Below are positions 18,629 through 26,407 of a stretch of 64,000 bases of DNA, in pieces. This DNA is from Shinella daejeonensis (GTDB lineage Bacteria; Pseudomonadota; Alphaproteobacteria; Rhizobiales; Rhizobiaceae), in the NCBI RefSeq assembly GCF_024281235.1, contig NZ_JAHWXY010000003.1:62001-126000 (forward strand), given 5' to 3'. Every line of letters begins with the position of its first letter. The stretch's first letter is position 1. A program made the translations under genes and the position numbers. Under the pieces are notes generated by a model. The model had not been told where the DNA came from and searched no databases. It saw nothing but the letters and a program-made list of their open reading frames with translations.

Positions 18629-18935
18629 CTCTTGCCCTGTCGAAAAGCGGCTCCGTCCGGCGCGATGACCGGATGCAGATGCCGGATATGTCGCGATTCT
18701 CTTAGTTCGGTTTCAGCCCGGGTGTCCATAGCCGCTCACGGATTGCGTGGAAAAACCGCGTTTTCCAGTCAATCAGGCGCAATATCATGAATTAAATAGT
18801 CAACATATCCTTGCCTTGTCCGACCGCCTTGTCGTATGGAAAGACCCGGTTTCGACGCCTGCACGAGGCAGGCGCGCCTGAAGGCTGCTGCCCGGGCGGT
18901 CTTTTGCAAACAGTATCATGCAAGAGGATTTTACC
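18629..18935 (+). promoter_or_regulatory. exbB upstream region
   Basis: About 300 bp between the divergent methyltransferase-like gene and exbB with no credible gene. It contains the RirA-type site at 18788-18802. The segment just before the site (CGCGTTTTCCAGTCAATC) may include the promoter, but no convincing -35/-10 pair is visible. Confidence 0.45.
18788..18802 (+). promoter_or_regulatory. Candidate iron-responsive operator (RirA-type, TGA-N9-TCA)
   Basis: TGAATTAAATAGTCA fits the TGA-N9-TCA iron-responsive operator recognised by RirA in rhizobia. It lies in an AT-rich patch about 135 bp before exbB, an iron-transport energiser gene, which supports function. The motif is short, so chance occurrence is possible. 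Confidence 0.5.
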
Positions 18936-19976
18936 GTGTTTAAACGGTTTCGACTGCTATTCGCCCTTACCCTTCTGGCGCTTGCGTCCCATGCTGCAAA
19001 CGCCCAGGACGCCGAGGTTCCGGCCGGAACGGACGAGCGCCCCGCCTTGACCGAGCCCGCAACCCCGATGACCGACGGCGCTGCGCCGGCGGGAAGCGAG
19101 GCTTCCGGGGCCGACACCGTCATGCCATCCGAGCCCGCCGCCGAAATGGATGCTGCGGCCGACGAGATCCAGGACGAGGAGAGCGCGGAGACGGAGGACA
19201 TGCCGGCCGGAACGATCGTAGCGGACGCGCCCGAACGGCAGGCCGACCTGCCGCATGATCTGTCGCCCTGGGGCATGTTCATGGCGGCGGATATCGTCGT
19301 CAAGGCCGTGATGATCGGCCTTGCCTTTGCATCCGTCGTCACCTGGACGGTGCTGCTCGCCAAACTCGCCGAACTTGCCGCCGCCGGCCGCGCCGCCAGG
19401 CGCGCCCTGCATGCGCTCAACCACGCCCGCGGCCTGGAGGACGGCGAAGCCGCGCTCGGCGGCGATCACGGCACGGTGGGCCTTATGGCCCGAGCCGCGC
19501 GCGAGGAGATGCGCGCATCACAGGCTGTGCTCGGCCATGTTTCGGACGACGGCGTCAAGGAACGCGTCGCCTCGCGCCTGTCGCGTATCGAAGCGAGCGC
19601 CGGACGGCGCGTCGCCAAGGGAACCGGGATCCTCGCCACCATCGGTTCCACAGCCCCCTTCGTCGGGCTTTTCGGAACGGTCTGGGGCATCATGAATTCG
19701 TTCATCGGGATCTCCAGGGCGCAGACGACAAACCTCGCCATCGTAGCCCCCGGCATCGCCGAGGCACTGCTTGCCACCGCGATCGGCCTCGTGGCCGCCA
19801 TCCCGGCCGTGGTGATCTACAACTTCCTGGTCCGCGCCATCACCGGCTACCGACAGAGCCTTGCCGATTCCTCCGCCGCGATCGAGCGACTGGTGAGCCG
19901 CGATCTCGACGTGCATCGCTACCAGCTTGCTTCCGGCCGCGCCGGCGAGCGGCCAGCGGTCGCAAAGGTCGGGTGA
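18936..19976 (+). CDS. exbB: TonB-system energiser ExbB
   Basis: ExbB is the pentameric inner-membrane core of the proton-driven TonB motor that powers siderophore, haem and cobalamin receptors. The product has a signal-like N-terminus (MFKRFRLLFALTLLALASHA), an alanine/proline/acidic linker (about residues 25-100), then the MotA/TolQ/ExbB domain with three TM segments, including KGTGILATIGSTAPFVGLFG and IAEALLATAIGLVAAIPAVV. I chose GTG at 18936 because AGAGGA sits 8 nt upstream; an ATG at 18918 lacks a Shine-Dalgarno sequence. exbD follows after 4 nt. Confidence 0.93.
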   Translation: MFKRFRLLFALTLLALASHAANAQDAEVPAGTDERPALTEPATPMTDGAAPAGSEASGADTVMPSEPAAEMDAAADEIQDEESAETEDMPAGTIVADAPERQADLPHDLSPWGMFMAADIVVKAVMIGLAFASVVTWTVLLAKLAELAAAGRAARRALHALNHARGLEDGEAALGGDHGTVGLMARAAREEMRASQAVLGHVSDDGVKERVASRLSRIEASAGRRVAKGTGILATIGSTAPFVGLFGTVWGIMNSFIGISRAQTTNLAIVAPGIAEALLATAIGLVAAIPAVVIYNFLVRAITGYRQSLADSSAAIERLVSRDLDVHRYQLASGRAGERPAVAKVG

Positions 19977-19980
19977 CGCC

Positions 19981-20412
19981 ATGGCCGCGAATATCCGGGA
20001 CAAAGGCGGCGACGACGATCTGGCGGAAAACAGCGAGATCAACGTCACGCCCTTCATCGACGTCATGCTCGTGCTGCTGATCATCTTCATGGTCGCCGCG
20101 CCGCTGGCGACGGTCGACATCAATGTCGACCTGCCCTCCTCCGTCGCGCAGCCGACACCGCGGGAAGACAAGCCTGTCTTCATGACCGTGAAGAAGGATC
20201 TCAGCGTTTCCATCGGCAATGGCGAAATCTCGCGGGCCGGTTTCGGACCCGAGCTGGACGCCGTGACGGAAGGCGACAAGGAAACACGCATCCTGCTGCG
20301 CGCCGACAAGTCGGTCGCCTATGGCGACGTCATGGATGTCATGAACCTGCTGCGTTCGGCCGGCTATGCGAAAATCGCGCTTGTCGGCCTCGAAGGCGCG
20401 CCCGCGCAATGA
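19981..20412 (+). CDS. exbD: TonB-system energiser ExbD
   Basis: ExbD completes the proton channel of the ExbBD motor. The 143-residue protein has one N-terminal TM helix with the essential aspartate (NVTPFIDVMLVLLIIFMVAA, Asp27) and a periplasmic domain (ATVDINVDLP ... ILLRADKSVAYGDVMDVMNL). The ATG lies 4 nt after the exbB stop. No tonB follows: the next element is a palindrome at 20422-20440 and then tRNA-Cys on the opposite strand, so TonB must be encoded elsewhere. Confidence 0.94.
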   Translation: MAANIRDKGGDDDLAENSEINVTPFIDVMLVLLIIFMVAAPLATVDINVDLPSSVAQPTPREDKPVFMTVKKDLSVSIGNGEISRAGFGPELDAVTEGDKETRILLRADKSVAYGDVMDVMNLLRSAGYAKIALVGLEGAPAQ

Positions 20413-20516
20413 TGTTTCCGGCGGCCGCAGCCTGCGGCCGTCGCTTGGACAAAGCCGCCGATTGCGGGGACGAAACCACCGATTGCGGGTCCGTCGTCCT
20501 GTCCTGATGGGAAAAT

Positions 20517-20590
20517 TGGAGGCCTCGCCGAGAATCGAACTCGGGTGCAAGGATTTGCAGTCCTCTGCGTAACCACTCCGCCACGAGGCC
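20517..20590 (-). tRNA. tRNA-Cys (GCA)
   Basis: The minus strand folds into a full cloverleaf: acceptor GGCCTCG/CGAGGCC, D arm GCGGAGTGGTTACGC, anticodon loop CTGCAAA with GCA, T arm with GTTCGATTC, discriminator T and an encoded CCA. Anticodon GCA reads cysteine codons. Confidence 0.97.
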
Positions 20591-20715
20591 GTCCGTTTGC
20601 TTAAAAGCGAGTGGTGCCGGGCGTTTAGAACGAATTAGGCCCAGGTGCAATAGGCTTGCGGCGGCATTGCCGTCTTTTTTGCGCCCGCCACCCGCCCGCT
20701 CCTGAAAAACCCTCC

Positions 20716-21195
20716 TCAGCGCATCAAGAGAGCAGTGGCGTAGAGCCCGAGAGCGAAGACCGTATGGGCGACGAGATTGAGCGCCCGCACCTTGTTGGCG
20801 TTCGGCAGTCTGGCGGCGGCGATCCCGATCCCCAGCCCCGGCTGCAACAGGAACCAGCCCGCCCCCACCGTGACGATACCGAGGATCCACGCCGGCAGGA
20901 ACGTCGGGGCGGCAAGCCAGTCCGGTCCCGCCAGAAGCGCCAGAAGAACGCCGTAAAGGATGCCGACCGCGTAATGCCCGCCCCAACCGAGTGCATTCTC
21001 GTGCCGGAAGGCCTCGGCCTTGCCGATATCCTCATGAAACACCCGGCCCCTGGCAAGGTGCCCGAACCAGCGCCCGACGGGCCTCCAGTTGGGCCTTGCC
21101 TGGTGGAAGACCTTCCACAGGACGACCGCCCATATATCCATGAGGAGCGTCCCGCCGATTCCCATGGCGACACCCTTCACCAGCACATCCGTCAT
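20716..21195 (-). CDS. DUF2938 family membrane protein
   Basis: A 159-residue integral membrane protein of unknown function in the DUF2938 family. It has four predicted TM segments (KGVAMGIGGTLLMDIWAVVL; HYAVGILYGVLLALLAG; FLPAWILGIVTVGAGWFLLQ; LVAHTVFALGLYATALLM) and the conserved soluble segment RPVGRWFGHLARG. Start: ATG at 21193-21195 with GGGG about 6 nt upstream; an ATG two codons earlier is too close to that site. It lies between tRNA-Cys and a small two-TM protein, with no functional clue from neighbours. Confidence 0.8.
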   Translation of the reverse strand: MTDVLVKGVAMGIGGTLLMDIWAVVLWKVFHQARPNWRPVGRWFGHLARGRVFHEDIGKAEAFRHENALGWGGHYAVGILYGVLLALLAGPDWLAAPTFLPAWILGIVTVGAGWFLLQPGLGIGIAAARLPNANKVRALNLVAHTVFALGLYATALLMR

Positions 21196-21276
21196 CCGCA
21201 TCCCCTTTGCGCCCCGATCTTTCCGGCTTTTTAGAGCAGGACCGGAACACCAATGCAATCCATCGGATATCGGATA

Positions 21277-21558
21277 TCAGGATGAGCGGCGGAGCTTACG
21301 GCTTGCCCACCAGACGGCGAGGCGGCGGCGCTGCCGGCGGACATAGGCGGAATCATGCGACAGGACGAGAAGGCCGAGAGGCAGCATCCAGAAGCCGAGC
21401 ACCGGCAGGAAGCCCAGCAGGCCGCCGACGACGAGCAGGATACCGATGACCGTGCGCATCCAGCGCGATTCCGGCAGCCTGATGCGGAATGTCCCGAGCA
21501 CGATCTCCCGCGTACGGAAATCGACGCCGAAGCCCGCCCTGTTTTCCCTCTTTGCCAT
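21277..21558 (-). CDS. Small two-TM protein, PGPGW-like
   Basis: A 93-residue protein with two hydrophobic segments separated by a short turn (TVIGILLVVGGLLGFLPVLG, then FWMLPLGLLVLSHD) and a basic C-terminus (VRRQRRRLAVWWASRKLRR). The pattern resembles the PGPGW (putative transmembrane) family, with FLPVLGFW in place of the usual PGPGW loop. Function unknown. It shares orientation with the DUF2938 gene about 80 bp downstream. Confidence 0.65.
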   Translation of the reverse strand: MAKRENRAGFGVDFRTREIVLGTFRIRLPESRWMRTVIGILLVVGGLLGFLPVLGFWMLPLGLLVLSHDSAYVRRQRRRLAVWWASRKLRRSS

Positions 21559-21667
21559 GGATCACCTGCTTTTCACCGGGAACCATCGGATTTCCGGCAT
21601 TCCCCTTCCCAATTGGGGGCTTTTCCACAATCAATCAATAATTTCGCGCATTTTTTTCAAAAAGCGC

Positions 21668-21696
21668 TTGGCAAATCGATCGGGCATTTGTATTAC
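21668..21696 (+). promoter_or_regulatory. Promoter for tRNA-Asn
   Basis: TTGGCA (21668-21673), a 17-nt spacer and TATTAC (21691-21696) form a good housekeeping-sigma promoter. The predicted start is about 20 nt before the tRNA. Confidence 0.65.
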
Positions 21697-21722
21697 GCGC
21701 TCACTCCGCAGCGAGCGGATGA

Positions 21723-21797
21723 TCCCTGGTAGCTCAGCGGTAGAGCACTCGACTGTTAATCGATAGGTCGTCGGTTCGAATCCGACCCGGGGAGCCA
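21723..21797 (+). tRNA. tRNA-Asn (GTT)
   Basis: Complete cloverleaf: acceptor TCCCTGG/CCGGGGA, D arm AGCTCAGCGGTAGAGC, anticodon loop CTGTTAA with GTT, T arm GTTCGAATC, discriminator G, encoded CCA. Preceded by a clear promoter and followed by an intrinsic terminator. Confidence 0.97.
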
Positions 21798-21803
21798 GTT
21801 TTC

Positions 21804-21835
21804 AAAGGGTTGCGTCGAAAGGCGCGACCCTTTTT
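21804..21835 (+). terminator. Terminator after tRNA-Asn
   Basis: AAAGGGTTGCG pairs with CGCGACCCTTT (one G-U) and is followed by TTTTTC, 6 nt past the tRNA CCA. Confidence 0.8.
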
Positions 21836-21890
21836 CATTTCGGCGTGTCGGACAGCGGGATTGCGCCCTGACCGCCCGGCTTCGGAAATA

Positions 21891-22100
21891 TCAGGCCGTC
21901 ATTCCGGCGCCCGTCTGGCCGGCGGCGCGAATCCGGGCGTAGTCGCCTTCCTCGCGCAACGGGCGGCGGGGACGGCGCCGGACGGCGGCATGGAGGGAGC
22001 GATCCTTTTCGGGCGTGCCGACCGCGCCGTCGGGATAGGTTCCCGTGACGAATTCATCTTCGCTTGCCTGAAACAGGTTCCGGATGAAACCGAAAATCAT
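21891..22100 (-). CDS. Small hypothetical protein (69 aa)
   Basis: A 69-residue basic protein that I do not recognise. It begins MIFGFIRNLFQASEDEFVTG and has an arginine-rich middle (AAVRRRPRRPLREEGDY). GGAGG stands 6 nt before the ATG, an ideal ribosome-binding site, which is the main evidence that it is real. A TTAA-N7-TTAAC box lies about 80-100 bp upstream. Start and length could still be wrong, as coding bias is hard to judge for so short a gene. Confidence 0.5.
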   Translation of the reverse strand: MIFGFIRNLFQASEDEFVTGTYPDGAVGTPEKDRSLHAAVRRRPRRPLREEGDYARIRAAGQTGAGMTA

Positions 22101-22447
22101 GATGCGCCTCCACCACTTCGTTGAAACGGGCCGGCAACCGATCGGTTCCCGTGCGCCGTAGACACAACGTTAACCATACGCGTTAACGTTCGGTTAAGCC
22201 CGACATCGTCCCCGACGCTGCACTCGCAGGCGACGCGACTCGCCCGCTCAGGACAGGATAACCGGCAATCGCGACCGTTCGATGATAGGCGCCCTACCCG
22301 CAGACGCCATGCGGGACCGCAGGAGCGCTTCCGCGAAATATTCCTCTCGTTTCCGCCTCGAAAGAAATGCTATTCCTTGCCAAGTCCGGAGTGCGGGCCG
22401 AAAAGACGTCTCATCATCTCCCATCGAAAGCGCGAGGCTCGGATTCC
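22101..22447. promoter_or_regulatory. Intergenic region between the small CDS and cysteine synthase
   Basis: 347 bp between divergent genes with no credible coding region. It holds a perfect 9-bp inverted repeat AACGTTAAC / GTTAACGTT (22166-22174 and 22182-22190, 7-nt spacer) overlapping a TTAA-N7-TTAA box. The cysteine synthase promoter is presumably in the right half but I see no clear -35/-10 there. Confidence 0.5.
22182..22197 (-). promoter_or_regulatory. Candidate CtrA-binding site
   Basis: On the minus strand TTAACCGAACGTTAAC matches the alphaproteobacterial CtrA consensus TTAA-N7-TTAAC without mismatch. A third TTAA half-site lies at 22170-22173. The orientation favours control of the small gene starting at 22100. 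Confidence 0.5.
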
Positions 22448-23488
22448 ATGACAGTTCTTCCGTCCGTTCTGGAGGCAATCGGCAACACGCCCCTGATCCG
22501 GCTCAACGCCGCATCGGAGGCGACCGGCTGCGAAATTCTCGGCAAGGCGGAATTCCTCAATCCCGGCCAGTCCGTGAAGGACCGGGCGGCGCTGTGGATC
22601 ATCCGGGCGGCGGAGCGCTCCGGAGCGCTTCGTCCCGGCGGCGTCATCGTCGAGGGTACGGCGGGCAATACCGGCATCGGGCTTGCTCTCGTCGCCCGGG
22701 CGCTCGGCTACCGCACGGTCATCGTCATTCCGGAAACCCAGAGCCAGGAGAAGAAGGACGCCCTGCGCCTGCTCGGCGCGGAACTGGTGGAGGTTCCGGC
22801 GGCTCCCTACAAGAATCCCAACAATTACGTCAAACTTTCCGGCCGGCTTGCCGAGGAACTAGCCAGGAGCGAGCCGAACGGCGCGATCTGGGCCAATCAG
22901 TTCGACAATGTCGCCAACCGCGACGCCCACATCGAGACCACCGCCCCGGAAATCTGGCGCGATACGCAGGGCAAGGTGGACGGCTTCGTCTCGGCGGTCG
23001 GCTCCGGCGGCACACTGGCCGGCGTCGCGGCAGGGCTCAGGGCAAAGAACCCGGCCATCAAGATCGCGCTTGCCGATCCCGACGGCGCCGCGCTCCACAG
23101 CTATTACACGAGCGGCGAACTCAAGGCGTCCGGAAGCTCCATCACGGAGGGCATCGGCCAGGGCCGCATCACCGCCAATCTAGAAGGCTTCACCCCGGAT
23201 TACTCCTATCAGATCCCCGATTCGGAGGCCGTGCCGCTGGTCTTCGAACTGATCGAGAAGGAAGGGATCGCCGTCGGCGGCTCCTCCGGCATCAATATCG
23301 CAGGGGCGATCCGGCTGGCGAAGGACCTCGGCCCCGGACACACGATCGTGACGATTCTCTGCGATTATGCTAACCGCTACCAGTCCAAACTTTTCAACGC
23401 GGACTTCCTCGATTCGAAAGGCCTGCCCGTTCCCGGCTGGCTGAAGACGGGCTCGGGGATCAAGGTCCCCTATCTGCCGGTCGAATAG
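22448..23488 (+). CDS. Cysteine synthase A-like PLP enzyme
   Basis: Fold-type II PLP enzyme that makes cysteine from O-acetylserine and sulfide. The 346-residue protein has GNTPLIRLN, the PLP lysine in NPGQSVKDRAA (Lys44), the phosphate-binding loop EGTAGNTGIGLA, and GSGGTLAGVAAGL. It is longer than CysK (about 320 aa) and carries a C-terminal SKLFNADFLDSKGLPVPGWL segment typical of the rhizobial cysteine synthase A subgroup. Start: ATG at 22448; longer in-frame starts lack ribosome-binding sites. It is first in an operon: alaX begins 6 nt after its stop. Confidence 0.9.
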   Translation: MTVLPSVLEAIGNTPLIRLNAASEATGCEILGKAEFLNPGQSVKDRAALWIIRAAERSGALRPGGVIVEGTAGNTGIGLALVARALGYRTVIVIPETQSQEKKDALRLLGAELVEVPAAPYKNPNNYVKLSGRLAEELARSEPNGAIWANQFDNVANRDAHIETTAPEIWRDTQGKVDGFVSAVGSGGTLAGVAAGLRAKNPAIKIALADPDGAALHSYYTSGELKASGSSITEGIGQGRITANLEGFTPDYSYQIPDSEAVPLVFELIEKEGIAVGGSSGINIAGAIRLAKDLGPGHTIVTILCDYANRYQSKLFNADFLDSKGLPVPGWLKTGSGIKVPYLPVE

Positions 23489-23494
23489 GTCTTC

Positions 23495-24238
23495 ATGTCA
23501 CACGCCACCACCGCCCTTTTCCGCGAAGACTTCTATCTTTCGACATGCGAGGCGGTGGTGACCGCCGTCCACGAGGACGGCGGCATCGAACTCGACCAGA
23601 CCTGCTTTTACGCCACCTCCGGCGGCCAGCCGGGCGACACGGGTTTTCTCGAACGCGCCGACGGATCGCGCATCGCGCTCGGGCCGGCCGTCACCGGCGC
23701 GACCAAGGATGTGATCGTCCATCGACCGCAGGAAGGCGCACCGCTTCCCGCCGTCGGCGAAACGGTGGTCGCCCATATCGACTGGGCGCGGCGCTACCGG
23801 CTGATGCGCATGCACACGGCCTGTCACCTGCTGTCCGTCGTCTGCCCCTATCCGATCACCGGCGCGGCCGTCGGCGAAGACGACAGCCGCGTCGACTTCG
23901 ACATGAGCGAGACCATCGACAAGGACGAGGTGACCGCGAAGCTGATGAAGCTCGTGGAGGAAAACCATCCCGTCTTCCTGCGCTGGATCACCGACGAGGA
24001 ACTCGCGGCCAATCCGGACATCGTGAAATCGAAGAATGTCCGCCCACCCAAAGGCCTCGGGCGCGTCAGCCTCGTCTGCATCGGCGAAGGCTCCTCGGTG
24101 GACAGCCAGCCCTGCGGCGGCACCCATGTCACCGAGACGCAGGAAGTCGGGGCCATCCATATCGCCAAGATCGAAAAGAAGGGCAAGGAGAACCGCCGCC
24201 TGCGCATCCGCTTCGGCACGCCCGGTTCTCCCGCTTGA
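23495..24238 (+). CDS. Alanyl-tRNA editing protein AlaX
   Basis: Free-standing homologue of the AlaRS editing domain, which deacylates Ser-tRNA-Ala (and Gly-tRNA-Ala). The 247-residue protein has CFYATSGGQPGDTG near the N-terminus and the zinc-binding pair HTACH (HxxxH) and CGGTH (CxxxH), with FDMSETIDKDEV between. It sits 6 nt after cysteine synthase and 11 nt before sseA, so translation is probably coupled. The AlaX-M type is suggested by the N-terminal GQPGDTG domain. Confidence 0.9.
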   Translation: MSHATTALFREDFYLSTCEAVVTAVHEDGGIELDQTCFYATSGGQPGDTGFLERADGSRIALGPAVTGATKDVIVHRPQEGAPLPAVGETVVAHIDWARRYRLMRMHTACHLLSVVCPYPITGAAVGEDDSRVDFDMSETIDKDEVTAKLMKLVEENHPVFLRWITDEELAANPDIVKSKNVRPPKGLGRVSLVCIGEGSSVDSQPCGGTHVTETQEVGAIHIAKIEKKGKENRRLRIRFGTPGSPA

Positions 24239-24249
24239 GGAGAAGGCTA

Positions 24250-25110
24250 ATGGCAAGCGAGAAAAGCAGCTTCGTGGTGGACGCCGACTGGCTGCAAAAG
24301 CAGCTCGGCGCGCCGTCCTTCCGGGTCGTCGACGCCTCCTGGTATCTCCCGGCGCACAACCGCAACGGCGCGGCCGAATATGCCTCCGGCCATATACCGG
24401 GCGCGGTCTTCTTCGATCAGGACGCGATCGCCGATCATTCGAGCGGCCTGCCGCATACCGTCCCCTCGCCTGAATTCTTCGCGACCGAAATAGGCAAGCT
24501 CGGCATTTCCGCAAGCGACACGATCGTCGTCCATGACGGACCGGGCTTCTTCTCCGCCCCCCGGGTCTGGTGGCTCTTTCGCCTCATGGGCGCGCAGAAC
24601 GTCTTCGTTCTGGACGGCGGCCTCGACGGCTGGAAAAAAGACGGGCGGCCGCTGGAGACCGACCTGCCGGAGCCAGCACCCGCCGTCTTCCACACGGACT
24701 TCAACTCCCTCGCCCTCACGAGCTTCGAGGAAATGCGCGGCATCGTCTCGACCGGCGCAAAACAGGTGGCGGACGCGCGCGGCGCCGGACGGTTTTCCGG
24801 CGAGGAGCCGGAGCCGCGCGCCGGCATGCGCTCCGGCCACATGCCGGGCGCCCGCAACATGCCGTCCGGCAGCTTTTCGACGGACGGCCGGTTCAAGGAC
24901 CTGCCGGGCCTGCGCCGGGCTTTCGAGGAGGCCGGGATCGATCTCTCGCGGCCGGTGGTGACGAGTTGCGGTTCCGGCGTCACCGCGGCGATCATCACTC
25001 TGGCGCTGCAATCTCTCGGCCATGAGGACCATTCGCTTTACGACGGCTCCTGGGCCGAATGGGGCGGCCGGCCGGACACGCCGGTCGCCACCGGGAAATC
25101 CGGACCATGA
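24250..25110 (+). CDS. sseA: 3-mercaptopyruvate sulfurtransferase
   Basis: Two-domain rhodanese-like enzyme that moves sulfur from 3-mercaptopyruvate (or thiosulfate) to thiol acceptors. The 286-residue protein has an inactive N-terminal rhodanese domain (VVDASWYLP; GHIPGAVFFDQD) and a catalytic C-terminal domain (ADARGAGRFSGEEPEPR; GHMPGARNMP; active loop TSCGSGVTA). The CGSGVTA loop favours mercaptopyruvate over thiosulfate. An AGGAGAAGG site precedes the ATG. Its stop overlaps the next start (ATGA). Confidence 0.93.
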   Translation: MASEKSSFVVDADWLQKQLGAPSFRVVDASWYLPAHNRNGAAEYASGHIPGAVFFDQDAIADHSSGLPHTVPSPEFFATEIGKLGISASDTIVVHDGPGFFSAPRVWWLFRLMGAQNVFVLDGGLDGWKKDGRPLETDLPEPAPAVFHTDFNSLALTSFEEMRGIVSTGAKQVADARGAGRFSGEEPEPRAGMRSGHMPGARNMPSGSFSTDGRFKDLPGLRRAFEEAGIDLSRPVVTSCGSGVTAAIITLALQSLGHEDHSLYDGSWAEWGGRPDTPVATGKSGP

Positions 25111-25697
25111 CGAAGAAGGCCTCCATCGCACCGATCGCCGTTCATATCACCGCGCTCGAGATGACGGCGCCGCCCAGACAGAGCCTGCCGGTTCCCGCCA
25201 ACATACACACGGCGCTCCTGTCCGCCCCGGCAATCCCGCTCGCCTTCTACCGTTTCCTCTATCGTCAGGTGGGCGGGCGCTGGCATTGGGTCGACCGGCT
25301 GCGGATGGATGACGAAACGCTCGCCGCGACGCTCCACGACACGCGCAACAGCATTACCGTCCTTTATGTCGACGGCGCGCCGGGTGGCTTCTTCGAACTG
25401 CAGAAGCTCGACGACGCGGTGGTGGAACTGTCGCATTTCGGCCTGTTCGAACAAACGCTCGGCCTTGGAATCGGCAAGTGGTTCCTTTTGCAGGCGCTTT
25501 ACGCGGCCTGGACCTCCGCGCCGCAGCGGGTGCGGGTCACCACCAACAATCTGGATCATCCCAGAGCCCTGCAACTCTATCAGATGTTCGGTTTTTCACC
25601 GGTCGGCACCGAGGAAAGCCGGTTGACGCCGCTGTCCGACACGGAACTTCTGGCGCTTGCCAAACGCGACTGCCTGATGCCTGCGCCCGGGCGTTAA
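25107..25697 (+). CDS. GNAT family N-acetyltransferase
   Basis: Predicted acetyl-CoA-dependent acetyltransferase of unknown substrate. The 196-residue protein has GNAT features: FYRFLYRQVGGRWHWVDR, a beta-strand core (SITVLYVDGAPGGFFELQ), the acetyl-CoA loop LFEQTLGLGIGKWFL (divergent Q/RxxGxG/A), and VTTNNLDHPRALQLYQMFGF. It overlaps sseA by 4 nt, so it is translationally coupled and ends the cysteine synthase-alaX-sseA operon. An amino-acid or thiol metabolite is a plausible substrate, by context only. Confidence 0.83.
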   Translation: MTKKASIAPIAVHITALEMTAPPRQSLPVPANIHTALLSAPAIPLAFYRFLYRQVGGRWHWVDRLRMDDETLAATLHDTRNSITVLYVDGAPGGFFELQKLDDAVVELSHFGLFEQTLGLGIGKWFLLQALYAAWTSAPQRVRVTTNNLDHPRALQLYQMFGFSPVGTEESRLTPLSDTELLALAKRDCLMPAPGR

Positions 25698-25794
25698 GCA
25701 TTGTGAATGCCGCCTAACGGGCGGTTCATCTTTCCTTCAGATCGATCGTGACAATTTCCCGGCAACAGTAATCCCGGGAAAAGGAGACATCCTC

Positions 25795-26346
25795 ATGCAG
25801 CGCCGCACCTTCCTGACCGCCCTTGCCGCGACCTTCGCCACGCCGGGTCTCGCCCTGGCGCAGGCCACCCCTTCGGAGGACATGATCATGCGTCGGCTGG
25901 ACGCCGCGCCCGCTCGCCGGATGCGCGACAGCGAGCGGGTGACCGTACGCGAATTGAAGCGGCGGCCGGATCTTCGCCGTCAGGCGCCGTCGATCGACAT
26001 CCAGTCGATCAACTTTGCCTTCGCCTCCGCTGAAATCCCGCGTTCCGAATATCCAAAGGTGCGCCAGATCGGCCGCGCCATGGAGCAGATCCTGCGCCGC
26101 CGTCGCCGTGCGGTCTTCCTGATCGAGGGCCACACCGATGCGGTCGGCACCGCAGCCGCCAATCTGGCGCTTTCGGAGCGCCGCGCCGAATCGCTGAAGC
26201 GGATTCTCGTTCGGGAATACGGCGTCCCCTCCCGCGCGCTGGAAACGGTCGGTTACGGCGAGGAATATCTGCTCGTCCAGACGCAGAACGAGGAATGGCG
26301 CAATCGCCGCGTCACGCTTCGCCGCATCGATGAGTTCGTACGCTGA
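25795..26346 (+). CDS. OmpA-family protein with twin-arginine-like signal
   Basis: A 183-residue envelope protein. The N-terminus MQRRTFLTALAATFATPG has an RRxFL pattern and ends LALA-QA, so export by Tat or Sec is possible. The C-terminal OmpA domain (IDIQSINFAFASAEIP; FLIEGHTDAVGTAAANLALS; ERRAESLKRILV; NRRVTLR) would bind peptidoglycan. The spacer between signal and domain is short and very arginine-rich. A strong terminator follows, so it is monocistronic. Confidence 0.87.
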   Translation: MQRRTFLTALAATFATPGLALAQATPSEDMIMRRLDAAPARRMRDSERVTVRELKRRPDLRRQAPSIDIQSINFAFASAEIPRSEYPKVRQIGRAMEQILRRRRRAVFLIEGHTDAVGTAAANLALSERRAESLKRILVREYGVPSRALETVGYGEEYLLVQTQNEEWRNRRVTLRRIDEFVR

Positions 26347-26374
26347 CGGCAGTCCGATACGGCCACGGCTCGAA

Positions 26375-26407
26375 GCCGTGGAACGCCTCTTGCGTTCCAC
26401 GGCTTTT
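26375..26407 (+). terminator. Terminator after the OmpA-like gene
   Basis: A perfect 12-bp stem (GCCGTGGAACGC / GCGTTCCACGGC) with a 5-nt loop is followed by TTTT, 29 nt past the stop. Confidence 0.85.

Noticed and set aside
20422-20440. CGGCCGCAG/CTGCGGCCG palindrome after exbD as a terminator
   Set aside because: Only a 1-nt central base between arms and no T run, so a function as terminator is weakly supported.
20458-20489. Two copies of CCGATTGCGGG between exbD and tRNA-Cys as a CRISPR-like repeat
   Set aside because: Only two 11-bp copies with a 10-nt spacer; no array or cas genes.
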